A DNA stretch of 30,832 bases from Lachnospiraceae bacterium (lineage in GTDB: Bacteria; Bacillota; Clostridia; Lachnospirales; Lachnospiraceae). The stretch covers positions 1 through 30,832 of the forward strand of contig CAAGFP010000081.1 in the NCBI GenBank assembly GCA_900769175.1. Reading direction: 5' to 3'. Every line of letters begins with the position of its first letter. Positions within the stretch are counted from its first letter, which is position 1. Of the stretch, positions 6,458 to 12,845 are shown piece after piece. The position numbers and the translations under genes were made by a program. The notes under the pieces were generated by a model. That model saw nothing but the letters and a program-made list of their open reading frames with translations, had not been told where the DNA came from and did not search any database.

Positions 6458-7756
6458 ATGGCAAAAGGTTCTGTAAGAAAGAAAGGCAAAAAGTGGTACG
6501 GACGCTTCTATATCGAAGATGAAAGCGGTCGGAAAGTCCAAAAGGAGTTTGTAGGCACAGAGAGCAAAGCCGAGACGGAAGCCATGCTCCGCAAGGCGAT
6601 GGAGGACTACGAGGAAAAGAAATTCGTAGCAAAGTCCGAAAACGCCACGGTGGGTATGCTGCTGGATATGTGGGTGGAGGAAGAATTAAAGCCCGGCAAT
6701 CTCAGCAACGGTACAGTAATGGCATATCAGGGAACGGTCAACCGTATCAAACAGCACCCTATCGGCAGCCGCAAGCTGAAAACCGTTACTGCCGACCATT
6801 TGCAGGCGTATATGGACTATCTCAGCTTCGGCGGGGAAAATCCAGACGGTACGACAGCAAAGGCACTCAGCAAAGGGTACTTACGGTTGTTCTCGGCAGT
6901 CCTGCAAGGGGCGTTCCGCTTTGCGGTGTTTCCGAAGCGGATGATTACCTTTAACCCTATGCAGTATGTGGTATGGCGGGGCAAGAAAGAGGATTACGAC
7001 CTGTTCTCGGACGAGGACAGCGACACGGCTTCCACTCCTACCCTCAGCCATGAGCAATTCTGCAAGCTGGAGGATTTTCTGAAAGCAAAGGACAATCCCG
7101 CATTGCTTCCCATTCAAATCGCCTACTATACGGGGCTTCGCATTGGCGAGGTCTGCGGCTTGACATGGCAGGATATTAACCTTGACGAGCAATATCTCAC
7201 AGTACGCCGCAGTATGCGCTACAACGGGGCAAGGCACAAAACTGAGATAGGAGCGACCAAGCGGAAGAAAGTCCGCACTGTTGACTTCTGCGACACGCTG
7301 GCGGCAATCCTGCGGACAGCGAAAACCGAACAGCACAAAAACCGCTTCCGATACGGAGAACTTTACAGCCGCAACTACTACAAAGAGGTCAAGGAAAAAG
7401 ACCGCACCTATTATGAGGTTTACAGCCTGCCGAGAACGGAAGAAATCACCGATGGCTGCAAGGAAATATCCTTTGTCTGCCTCAGACCCGACGGAGCGTA
7501 TGAAGCACCGAGTACGGTGGGGATTATGTGCAGGACGGCAAGCAAGAAGGTCGAGGGGTTAGAGGGCTTCCATTTCCACCAGCTTCGGCACACATTTACA
7601 AGCAATCTGCTCTCGAATGGAGCAGCGCCGAAAGATGTGCAGGAACTGTTAGGACACGCTGATGTAAGTACCACAATGAACATTTACGCTCACGCTACAA
7701 GGGAAGCGAAGCGCAGTTCCGCAAGGCTGCTGGATAAAGTAGTCGGCGGGGCATAA
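6458..7756 (+). CDS. int: Tyrosine-type site-specific integrase
   Basis: A 432-residue integrase that cuts and joins the element ends and the target. An N-terminal arm-binding domain (AKGSVRKKGKKWYGRF) is followed by the SAM-like core-binding domain (about 62-165) and the catalytic domain. Visible active-site residues are R228 in TGLRIGE, H374 and R377 in HQLRHT, H400 in LGHAD, and the nucleophile Y410 in MNIYAHAT. All are intact. The catalytic domain holds an insertion of about 60 residues (roughly 280-345), and the total is somewhat longer than the Tn916 integrase. It is the last gene before the right-end repeats, the usual position for this class. The ATG has an aaggaga site about 12 bases upstream. 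Confidence 0.93.
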   Translation: MAKGSVRKKGKKWYGRFYIEDESGRKVQKEFVGTESKAETEAMLRKAMEDYEEKKFVAKSENATVGMLLDMWVEEELKPGNLSNGTVMAYQGTVNRIKQHPIGSRKLKTVTADHLQAYMDYLSFGGENPDGTTAKALSKGYLRLFSAVLQGAFRFAVFPKRMITFNPMQYVVWRGKKEDYDLFSDEDSDTASTPTLSHEQFCKLEDFLKAKDNPALLPIQIAYYTGLRIGEVCGLTWQDINLDEQYLTVRRSMRYNGARHKTEIGATKRKKVRTVDFCDTLAAILRTAKTEQHKNRFRYGELYSRNYYKEVKEKDRTYYEVYSLPRTEEITDGCKEISFVCLRPDGAYEAPSTVGIMCRTASKKVEGLEGFHFHQLRHTFTSNLLSNGAAPKDVQELLGHADVSTTMNIYAHATREAKRSSARLLDKVVGGA

Positions 7757-7759
7757 AAA

Positions 7760-7799
7760 TTTCCCTTGTTTCGGCTCGTAAGGGCAAAAACAAGGGAAA
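7760..7799 (+). terminator. Hairpin after int, overlapping the arm-type repeat
   Basis: tttcccttgttt (7760-7771) and aaacaagggaaa (7788-7799) are perfect 12-base inverted arms four bases after the int stop. There is no T-run downstream, so it may be a weak terminator, or the symmetry may belong to integrase binding. It shares bases with the right arm repeat. Confidence 0.5.
7774..7799 (+). repeat. Right candidate integrase arm-type repeat
   Basis: gctcgtaagggcaaaaac followed by aagggaaa matches 155-180 at 24 of 26 bases in direct orientation, 31 bases inside the right core repeat. Confidence 0.5.
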
Positions 7800-7829
7800 A
7801 TACATAAGGTTTGAACACAAAACAGGCGT

Positions 7830-7854
7830 AAAGCCTTGAAAACAAAGAATTTAT
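7830..7854 (+). repeat. Right candidate core attachment repeat
   Basis: A direct copy of 70-94 with one mismatch (g to a). It ends 43 bases before the start codon of the GNAT gene, so insertion of the element replaced whatever lay upstream of that gene. The ttgaaa within it could act as a -35 box. Confidence 0.55.
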
Positions 7855-7897
7855 AGAGGATTAGATAGATAAACTGGAATTTGGCGGGGTAACAGGC

Positions 7898-8341
7898 ATG
7901 GAAATTCGAGAAGTAAATGAAAACAAAAAGCAATATATCTCATTGCTGCTATTGGCGGATGAACAGGAGAGCATGGTCGACCACTATCTTGAAAGAGGCA
8001 CCATGTACGTGCTTGAGGATGGCAATGTAAAGGCTGAATGTGTTGTCACCGATGAAGGAGCAGGAATACTTGAAATCAAGAATATTGCGGTTGATCCGGA
8101 GAATCAAGGGAAGGGATACGGCAAAGCGCTGATTAACTTTCTTGTCCAAAAATATACAGGTCGCAGTTCTGCTTTACAGGTAGGAACGGGCGATAGTCCT
8201 CTGACGATACCTTTTTATGAAAAATGCGGTTTTGTCCGTTCACACAAAGTCCTGAATTTCTTTACTGACAATTATGACCACCCAATATACGAGGGCGGTG
8301 TGCAGTTAGTAGATATGGTGTATTTACAAAGGCATTTATAA
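7898..8341 (+). CDS. GNAT-family N-acetyltransferase
   Basis: A 147-residue acetyltransferase that should transfer acetyl from acetyl-CoA to an amine. Motif A is clear: ILEIKNIAVDPENQGKGYGKALI (about 56-78), with the pyrophosphate-binding QGKGYG loop. FYEKCGF (about 107-113) is the usual motif B. Substrate not predictable; many mobile GNATs of this size acetylate small amines, peptides or antibiotics. The ribosome site is weak (ggcgggg at 7882-7888), and no convincing promoter lies between the element end and the start. A degenerate copy of the module-edge motif occurs at 7871-7883 and a good one directly at the stop (8340-8356). Confidence 0.8.
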   Translation: MEIREVNENKKQYISLLLLADEQESMVDHYLERGTMYVLEDGNVKAECVVTDEGAGILEIKNIAVDPENQGKGYGKALINFLVQKYTGRSSALQVGTGDSPLTIPFYEKCGFVRSHKVLNFFTDNYDHPIYEGGVQLVDMVYLQRHL

Positions 8342-8381
8342 ATTCCGATTTGTCGACTAATGAATGGTTCTAAAATGAGAC
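8340..8381 (+). repeat. Module-edge repeat, copy 1
   Basis: The 17-mer aaattccgatttgtcga at 8340-8356 overlaps the GNAT stop codon and is followed by atggttctaaaatgagac at 8364-8381. The same two blocks recur after the cupin gene at 9047-9063 and 9074-9091, with only one difference in the 17-mer and none in the 18-mer. Confidence 0.75.
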
Positions 8382-8390
8382 ATATTGCCA

Positions 8391-8426
8391 AAAAATTCCG
8401 AAAGCAAACGCTTTCGGAATTTTTTT
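8391..8426 (+). terminator. Terminator after the GNAT gene
   Basis: aaattccgaaagc (8393-8405) pairs perfectly with gctttcggaattt (8410-8422) over an aaac loop and is followed by a T-run reaching 8426. It closes the GNAT transcript about 50 bases past its stop. Confidence 0.85.
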
Positions 8427-8428
8427 AT

Positions 8429-8621
8429 CCATTGCGAAAGCAATGGCATATCATCAACGATAGCGTTGCTATCGTTGTATCTCATCAGTCCGTTAGTACT
8501 GTATATCATCACGCTTTAGCGTGTATTAAAAATGCTTTCGCAATGATGATATACAACTTCTTGCGAAGTTGATGATATGCAATTACTGCGGAATTGGTGA
8601 TATACAATGCTTCGTATTGAT
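8429..8621. repeat. Array of short hairpins with TATATCATCA linkers
   Basis: Small palindromes alternate with a shared 10-base linker. Hairpins include ccattgc-gaaa-gcaatgg (8429-8446), caacgatag-cgttg-ctatcgttg (8455-8477), cacgctttagcgtg (8510-8523) and caacttcttgcgaagttg. The linkers read catatcatca, tatctcatca and tatatcatca in the first half and tgatgatata/tggtgatata in the second, so the array reverses orientation near 8530. It contains no gene, and the frames through it are not plausible coding sequence. It resembles REP/STAR-like intergenic palindromic repeats seen in Clostridia. Confidence 0.75.
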
Positions 8622-8642
8622 TTCTGACGAAACCGCACCCGA

Positions 8643-8671
8643 TTGTAATTTCATATTTTATGTGATATAAT
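8643..8671 (+). promoter_or_regulatory. Promoter of the cupin gene
   Basis: TTGTAA (8643-8648), a 17-base spacer and TATAAT (8666-8671). The transcript would start about 50 bases upstream of the cupin start codon. Confidence 0.72.
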
Positions 8672-8730
8672 CAGTTTGATAAATAAGAATTTACAGAGTT
8701 GATGAAACACAAAGGGAGACGGTAAAAAAT

Positions 8731-9048
8731 ATGATTGAACAAATTTTTAAATTAACACAAGGAAATGAAAAAACAGTTGAAAAGGTAATTATTGATGAAA
8801 ATATACACTATATGCATATGATCTTGAATAAGGGTGACTGTCTGCCAGAGCATTTTTCAAATGCAAAAAATGTGTATATTACAGTTGTTCGCGGAACATT
8901 GTCAGCGACTTTGAATGAACAGGAAACACGTGAATATCAGGCAGGAACAGTATTAAAAGTTCCATTCCATACAAAAATGAACTTAAAAAATGTTTTTGAA
9001 GAAACGCTGGAGTTTATTGTTGTTAAAGCACCAGCGCCAAACTGCTAA
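8731..9048 (+). CDS. Small cupin-domain protein
   Basis: A 105-residue single-domain cupin, a small beta barrel. The region HYMHMILNKGDCLPEHFSNAKNVYITVVRGTLSATLNEQE (about 27-66) matches cupin motif 1, with metal-ligand candidates H37/E38-like residues. AGTVLKVPFHTKMNLKN (about 72-88) is motif 2 with one histidine. The set of metal histidines is reduced (PEHF and PFHT), so enzymatic activity is uncertain and ligand sensing or binding is as likely. A good ribosome site (aaagggag) is 12 bases upstream. It is a single-gene unit with its own promoter and terminator, lying between two copies of the module-edge repeat. Confidence 0.75.
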   Translation: MIEQIFKLTQGNEKTVEKVIIDENIHYMHMILNKGDCLPEHFSNAKNVYITVVRGTLSATLNEQETREYQAGTVLKVPFHTKMNLKNVFEETLEFIVVKAPAPNC

Positions 9049-9091
9049 ATTCCAATTTGTCGATATTTTAAAGATGGTTCTAAAATGAGAC
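9047..9091 (+). repeat. Module-edge repeat, copy 2
   Basis: aaattccaatttgtcga (9047-9063) overlaps the cupin stop codon and is followed by atggttctaaaatgagac (9074-9091). It is a direct repeat of 8340-8381, 707 bases upstream, so the hairpin array plus cupin gene is bracketed by direct repeats. Confidence 0.75.
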
Positions 9092-9130
9092 GTACTGCAA
9101 AGTGTTCCGGCCTTAAAAGGCGCCGGTCGA

Positions 9131-9158
9131 AAAACCCGAGATTTTCTCGGGCTTTTTT
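9131..9158 (+). terminator. Terminator after the cupin gene
   Basis: cccgaga (9135-9141) pairs with tctcggg (9145-9151) over ttt, followed by ctttttt. It has A-rich bases before and T-rich bases after. Confidence 0.85.
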
Positions 9159-9256
9159 CGTTTTTCGCCGTTTTCCTCAATCTTTCAAAATTCGATTTTA
9201 AGCAAAAATAAAAAGATGCCATACTCGACCTACTGCACGGAATCGGACCGGAAGTG

Positions 9257-9285
9257 TTGACTATTGATCGATTTATAGATATAAT
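9257..9285 (+). promoter_or_regulatory. Promoter of the GNAT-kinase operon
   Basis: TTGACT (9257-9262), a 17-base spacer and TATAAT (9280-9285). The predicted start of transcription falls at the module-edge motif at 9293. Confidence 0.82.
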
Positions 9286-9292
9286 ACCTATA

Positions 9293-9310
9293 TCGACAAA
9301 TCGGGATTTT
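9293..9310 (-). repeat. Module-edge repeat, copy 3 (inverted)
   Basis: tcgacaaatcgggatttt is the reverse complement of the edge motif with one mismatch in the 17-mer core. It forms a 15-of-18 inverted pair with 10369-10386, and the two bracket the GNAT-kinase pair. The first ten bases of the window (atcggaattt) match the same motif in this orientation. Confidence 0.65.
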
Positions 9311-9326
9311 GTCGGAGGATTGAGCT

Positions 9327-9779
9327 TTGGTAATAAAAAAATATGAACCTTCTGATTGTAAACAATTGGCAGAATTGTTTTATCAAACAGTCCATAATGT
9401 AAATGCTATAGATTATACAAATGAGCAATTAGATGCATGGGCAGACGGCAATGTTGATTTGAAAGAATGGAACAAATCTTTCATAGCCCACTATACGGTT
9501 GTTTGTATGAAAGATCATTTTATTGTGGGCTTTGGAGACATAGATCAGACCGGATATCTTGACAGGATCTTTGTTCATAAAGATTATCAAAGGCAGGGTA
9601 TCGCTTCTGCTATTTGCGACGAACTGGAGCAGGCAGTCAGTGATAAAAAAATTATTACACACGCTTCCATCACCGCAAAACCGTTCTTCGAGAAAAGAGG
9701 ATATAAGGTGGTAAAAGAACAGCAAGCAGTAAGAAATGGTGTTAGCTTAATAAATTATCTTATGGAGAAAAAACAATGA
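9327..9779 (+). CDS. GNAT-family N-acetyltransferase, TTG start
   Basis: A 150-residue acetyltransferase. Motif A spans YLDRIFVHKDYQRQGIASAICDELE (about 78-102) with the acetyl-CoA loop RQGIAS, and PFFEKRGYK (about 118-126) is motif B. The fold matches the PhnO/ElaA-like GNATs, with a conserved N-terminal segment HNVNAIDYTNEQLDAW. Substrate unknown. The start is TTG at 9327, with cggagga (9313-9319) seven bases upstream; no in-frame ATG is suitably placed. The stop overlaps the kinase start (ATGA at 9776-9779), so the two are translated together and may act on the same substrate. Confidence 0.83.
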   Translation: MVIKKYEPSDCKQLAELFYQTVHNVNAIDYTNEQLDAWADGNVDLKEWNKSFIAHYTVVCMKDHFIVGFGDIDQTGYLDRIFVHKDYQRQGIASAICDELEQAVSDKKIITHASITAKPFFEKRGYKVVKEQQAVRNGVSLINYLMEKKQ

Positions 9780-10288
9780 TTATATTGATAACAGGTGCGT
9801 CCCATACAGGTAAGACCGTGCTTGCTCAAAAACTGCTTGAAAAGTATAAATATCCATACTTATCAATAGACCATCTGAAAATGGGGTTAATTCGCAGTGG
9901 TTACACGAAACTCACACCCGAAGATGATAACGAACTTACCGAATATTTGTGGCCCATTGTTCGTGAAATGATGAAAACCGTCATAGAAAACGAGCAAAAT
10001 CTCATTATCGAGGGATGCTATATCCCGTTTGATTGGTCAAAGGACTTTGAGGAGGAATATATTGATTATATCAAATATTACTGTCTTGTAATGAGTGAGG
10101 ATTACATAAAGAATCACTTCACCAACATAAAAAGATATGCGAATGTCATGGAAAACCGTTTGGATGACGAATGGTGTACCATGGAGAATGTTCTAAAAGA
10201 TAATGCAAATTTTTTAGCACTTGCTCAAAAGAATCATGTAGACTATGTGCTTATTGATGATAAGTACGAGATAAACATTGATTTATAA
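9776..10288 (+). CDS. P-loop kinase-like ATPase
   Basis: A 170-residue nucleotide-binding protein of the adenylate-kinase/zeta-toxin-like P-loop group. The Walker A motif GASHTGKT is at residues 7-14, directly after the first strand MIILIT. LSIDHLKMGLIRSG (about 30-43) resembles the substrate-binding region of small-molecule kinases, and LIIEGCYIPFDWSKDF (about 80-95) the Walker B strand. It is shorter than adenylate kinase and lacks its LID sequence. It probably phosphorylates a small molecule, but the substrate is unknown. It is translationally coupled to the upstream GNAT gene. An acetyltransferase plus a kinase in one mobile module suggests drug or metabolite modification, which is inference. 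Confidence 0.72.
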   Translation: MIILITGASHTGKTVLAQKLLEKYKYPYLSIDHLKMGLIRSGYTKLTPEDDNELTEYLWPIVREMMKTVIENEQNLIIEGCYIPFDWSKDFEEEYIDYIKYYCLVMSEDYIKNHFTNIKRYANVMENRLDDEWCTMENVLKDNANFLALAQKNHVDYVLIDDKYEINIDL

Positions 10289-10368
10289 TGACAAAAAAAT
10301 TCTCATAAAGATATTTATATTTTTTAGACTCGAAATGAAGCTGATGAATTCCTGAATCAATTATAACG

Positions 10369-10386
10369 AAAATTCCGGCTTGTCGA
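10369..10386 (+). repeat. Module-edge repeat, copy 4
   Basis: aaaattccggcttgtcga lies 81 bases after the kinase stop and is the inverted partner of 9293-9310 (15 of 18 positions). It is the most diverged clear copy. Confidence 0.55.
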
Positions 10387-10528
10387 GTAAACCGAAATAC
10401 TTTTCAAGGAGTCTATACTCATGTATAAGGCTCAAATATGGAATTGAGTCATTAATCCCGATTCTGCAAGGGCTTTCGCTCAAAGGGACAAAACTGACCA
10501 ATGGGCTCAAGCCGGTACGGAGCAAGCA
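10387..10528. other. Intergenic stretch without a recognisable gene
   Basis: The gap from 10289 to 10751 contains edge-repeat copy 4, a terminator and the response-regulator promoter. The part at 10387-10528 is open in one frame, but that frame runs through the terminator, lacks a ribosome site and resembles no family I know. It may be a decayed remnant of mobile-element coding sequence. Confidence 0.4.
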
Positions 10529-10564
10529 AAAACCCGATCATCAATACGATGATCGGGTTTTTCT
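10529..10564 (+). terminator. Strong terminator
   Basis: aaaacccgatcatc (10529-10542) and gatgatcgggtttt (10548-10561) are perfect 14-base arms over a 5-base loop, ending in a T-run. It ends any read-through from the GNAT-kinase module before the two-component operon. Confidence 0.88.
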
Positions 10565-10668
10565 GTATAAACTAACTGTATGAAAGGCACGACTGATAGT
10601 TAAAAGTAAGAATTCTATACTCTTTGTGCGGCAGAAACCAACATTTGTCTGAAATCATCAGCTTAGGA

Positions 10669-10697
10669 TACAACTTGGCAACATAAAATGTTATAAT
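10669..10697 (+). promoter_or_regulatory. Promoter of the two-component operon
   Basis: A perfect TATAAT (10692-10697) has a poor -35, TACAAC (10669-10674), at 17 bases. The weak -35 is consistent with activation by the response regulator itself, but no direct repeat typical of OmpR sites is clear. Confidence 0.6.
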
Positions 10698-10751
10698 ACA
10701 ATCAAAGCGGAGTGTCTGGATGCCCGTTTAATTCAAAAAGAAGGTGAAAAA

Positions 10752-11399
10752 ATGGCTGAAATACTCATCGTTGAGGACGAAAAAGCGATAAACGATCTTG
10801 TAAAATTCAATCTCGAGCTGGTCGGACATGAGTGCAGCCAGGTATTTGACGGTGAATCGGGTCTGACCGAAGCGCTGAAGCTCAAATACGATCTTATCAT
10901 CCTTGACGTAATGCTTCCCAAGTATTCGGGCTTTGAGATTATGGAATATATCCAAGGAACACCGGTTATTTTCGTAACGGCAAAATCCGCGCCGCAGGAT
11001 AAAATCAAAGGTCTGCGCCTCGGTGCCGATGACTACATCACAAAGCCCTTTGACATTGTTGAGCTTGTAGAGCGCGTGAAAGCAGTTCTCCGCAGAACGA
11101 AAGCAGATACCAATCACTTTGAGTTTGACGATATCCGCATAGAGTTCGATAACCGCCGTGTTTATAAGAGCGGAGTGGAAGTTCCGCTCAAGCCCCGTGA
11201 GTTTGATCTGCTTGAAGTTTTGGTCAATAACCGAAACCTCGCACTCTCCCGTGAAAAGCTCTTACACCTGGTTTGGGAATTCGACTATGAAGGAGATACC
11301 CGTACCGTTGATGTCCACATTCAGAGACTTCGCCAAAAGCTCGGCATCTCGGATCGGATACAAACGGTGTACAAGACGGGTTATAGGTTTGAGATATGA
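10752..11399 (+). CDS. OmpR-family response regulator
   Basis: A 215-residue response regulator. The receiver domain (1-115) has the acidic pocket E8-D9, phosphoacceptor D52 in LIILDVMLPK, T76 in VIFVTAKS and K98 in ITKPF, so all switch residues are present. The C-terminal winged helix (about 122-215) contains PLKPREFDLLEVLVNNRN and the recognition-helix region DTRTVDVHIQRLRQKLG, ending in the wing VYKTGYRFEI, as in PhoB/OmpR. The start codon has a gaaggtg site about 7 bases upstream. The stop overlaps the kinase start (ATGA), giving a tightly coupled pair. It presumably controls the lipoprotein and membrane genes downstream and perhaps its own promoter. Confidence 0.93.
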   Translation: MAEILIVEDEKAINDLVKFNLELVGHECSQVFDGESGLTEALKLKYDLIILDVMLPKYSGFEIMEYIQGTPVIFVTAKSAPQDKIKGLRLGADDYITKPFDIVELVERVKAVLRRTKADTNHFEFDDIRIEFDNRRVYKSGVEVPLKPREFDLLEVLVNNRNLALSREKLLHLVWEFDYEGDTRTVDVHIQRLRQKLGISDRIQTVYKTGYRFEI

Positions 11400-12757
11400 G
11401 AATGAGATTCTGGCAAAAGACCTACATATTTACCCTGGCGCTGTTTCTTATCTGTTTAAATGCAGGTATTCTTTCGCTCACCGTCTACACCCATCAAAAG
11501 AATGTGGAAGCAACCGAAACTGCCGTTACCGCAGAGCAATATTTCGTTGCTAAGTCCTTTGAGCGCGACTTTGAGTATATGACCGAATCCAACTCCTACA
11601 GCAGCCCTTCGCTTTTGATGCAGTCATTCGGAACCTACTACGCCAATAAGGGCTTGTATCTCGCCTTTGAGGAAAACGGAGAGGTCATTTATTCCAACTT
11701 TACAAACGAATACGATATCGATAAAAACGCACTGCTGCACACCGAATTTGACGGCATGCGGCACATTGTAATCTCGTCAGAGATCTGCGACGGTAAATAT
11801 GTTATGATTTTCGCAAAGAACGTGGAATCCCTTGACTCCGAGTTCGAAGCCTTGATGCTGACCTATGCGTTTACGGCAACCGGTGTTTCGCTTATCCTTG
11901 CGGTCTGTCTGTACTTCATTCTGAAAAAGCTTTCCGGTCCGTTGGAAAAGCTCCGCAAGACCACCGAGATTATCGAAGCCGGTGATTTCTCGGTTACCGC
12001 AGAGGAAAAAGGCAGCGACGAATTTACGCTTCTTGCCAGGAGCTTTAACGCCATGCTTGCCAAGATCAACGATCAGATGGCAGTTCTTGAACGTGAAGCC
12101 GAGAGAAAGCAGATGCTCGTTGACAATATGGCTCACGAGCTCCGCACACCGCTGACGAGCATTCACGGCTATGCGGAATACATAGAAAAAGCAAACACCA
12201 CCGAGGAACGCAGACTGATTTCGGCGAAGTATATTATGTCCGAGTCCGAACGTCTGCAAAAGATATCGGACATTCTGCTTGACGGTGCCTTTATCCGTGA
12301 GAATGAAATCGAGCTGGCAGACACCGATCTTGGTGCTGTTCTCTCCGACGCTTGTGAAAAGCTTCAAATGAGAGCCGAGCACGCACAGGTGGAGATTATT
12401 TGCGATACCGCCCCTGTAACCGTAAAAGGCAACGAAACGCTTCTGTCGATGCTGTTCTATAACCTCACCGAAAACGCAATCAAGGCATGCTCATCCGGCG
12501 GCAGGGTGAAAATCTCTTGCTCCGATGGTCAGGCAATCATCGAAGACAACGGCAAGGGTATGACCGAAGAACAGCTGCTGCACATAACGGAACCCTTCTA
12601 CCGTACCGATAAATCCCGTTCCCGAGCCGAGGGCGGCGCAGGACTTGGACTAGCTCTGTGCAAACAGATTGTCCGGACGCACGGTGCCCGAATGCGTTTT
12701 GAATCCGAAATAGGAAAAGGTACTAAAACTTATGTCACTTTTACAAGTCGGCAATAA
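11396..12757 (+). CDS. Membrane sensor histidine kinase
   Basis: A 453-residue sensor kinase. TM1 is at about 10-30 and TM2 at about 153-176, with a 120-residue extracytoplasmic sensor between them. A HAMP linker (about 178-230) precedes the DHp helix with phosphorylated H247 in NMAHELRTPLTS. The ATPase domain has the N-box NLTENAIKA (N360), the G1 box DNGKGM (384-389), FYRTDKSRSR as the F-box region, and the G2 box GGAGLGLAL (413-421). It is catalytically complete. The sensor domain matches no family I can name. It is coupled to the response regulator by overlap, and two lipoproteins follow about 90 bases downstream, which might carry or modulate the sensed signal at the cell surface. Confidence 0.92.
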   Translation: MRMRFWQKTYIFTLALFLICLNAGILSLTVYTHQKNVEATETAVTAEQYFVAKSFERDFEYMTESNSYSSPSLLMQSFGTYYANKGLYLAFEENGEVIYSNFTNEYDIDKNALLHTEFDGMRHIVISSEICDGKYVMIFAKNVESLDSEFEALMLTYAFTATGVSLILAVCLYFILKKLSGPLEKLRKTTEIIEAGDFSVTAEEKGSDEFTLLARSFNAMLAKINDQMAVLEREAERKQMLVDNMAHELRTPLTSIHGYAEYIEKANTTEERRLISAKYIMSESERLQKISDILLDGAFIRENEIELADTDLGAVLSDACEKLQMRAEHAQVEIICDTAPVTVKGNETLLSMLFYNLTENAIKACSSGGRVKISCSDGQAIIEDNGKGMTEEQLLHITEPFYRTDKSRSRAEGGAGLGLALCKQIVRTHGARMRFESEIGKGTKTYVTFTSRQ

Positions 12758-12845
12758 GTCGGAGATAAGTTGGCGATATGCGTTCGGTACAGTACAGTCG
12801 CAGGATGGGAAAGTACCTGCAAATTATGAAAGGATGGTATGTATC

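Larger units (their letters stand above)
70..7854. mobile_element. Putative integrative mobilizable element (tyrosine integrase, MOB relaxase, hydrolase cargo)
   Basis: The segment carries tnpV, a tetR/hydrolase/KTR cargo block, a MobA/MobL-type relaxase, an excisionase, an XRE regulator and a tyrosine integrase next to the right end. It is bracketed by a 25-bp direct repeat with one mismatch (70-94 and 7830-7854). Just inside lies a second 26-bp direct repeat with two mismatches (155-180 and 7774-7799). The order is core-arm on the left and arm-core on the right, the geometry used by Tn916-type integrases. A third pair, tgtgttca-ccttat at 98-111 and its near reverse complement at 7804-7819, adds symmetry. 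No type IV secretion genes are present, so it would need a helper to transfer. That the ends are exactly at these repeats is inference; the element could extend left of the window if they are internal sites. Confidence 0.68.

Noticed and set aside
8429..8621. CRISPR array
   Set aside because: The conserved linker is only 10 bases and changes orientation, the spaced elements are palindromes of unequal length, and no cas genes are present.
8340..10386. Integron gene-cassette array with attC sites
   Set aside because: The edge motifs lack the attC RYYYAAC/GTTRRRY core pair, several genes carry their own promoters, and there is no integron integrase. The cassette-like appearance is kept as a separate finding.
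10380..10583. Small protein gene of 67 codons
   Set aside because: It lacks a ribosome site and reads through a perfect 14-base terminator stem; no family is recognisable.
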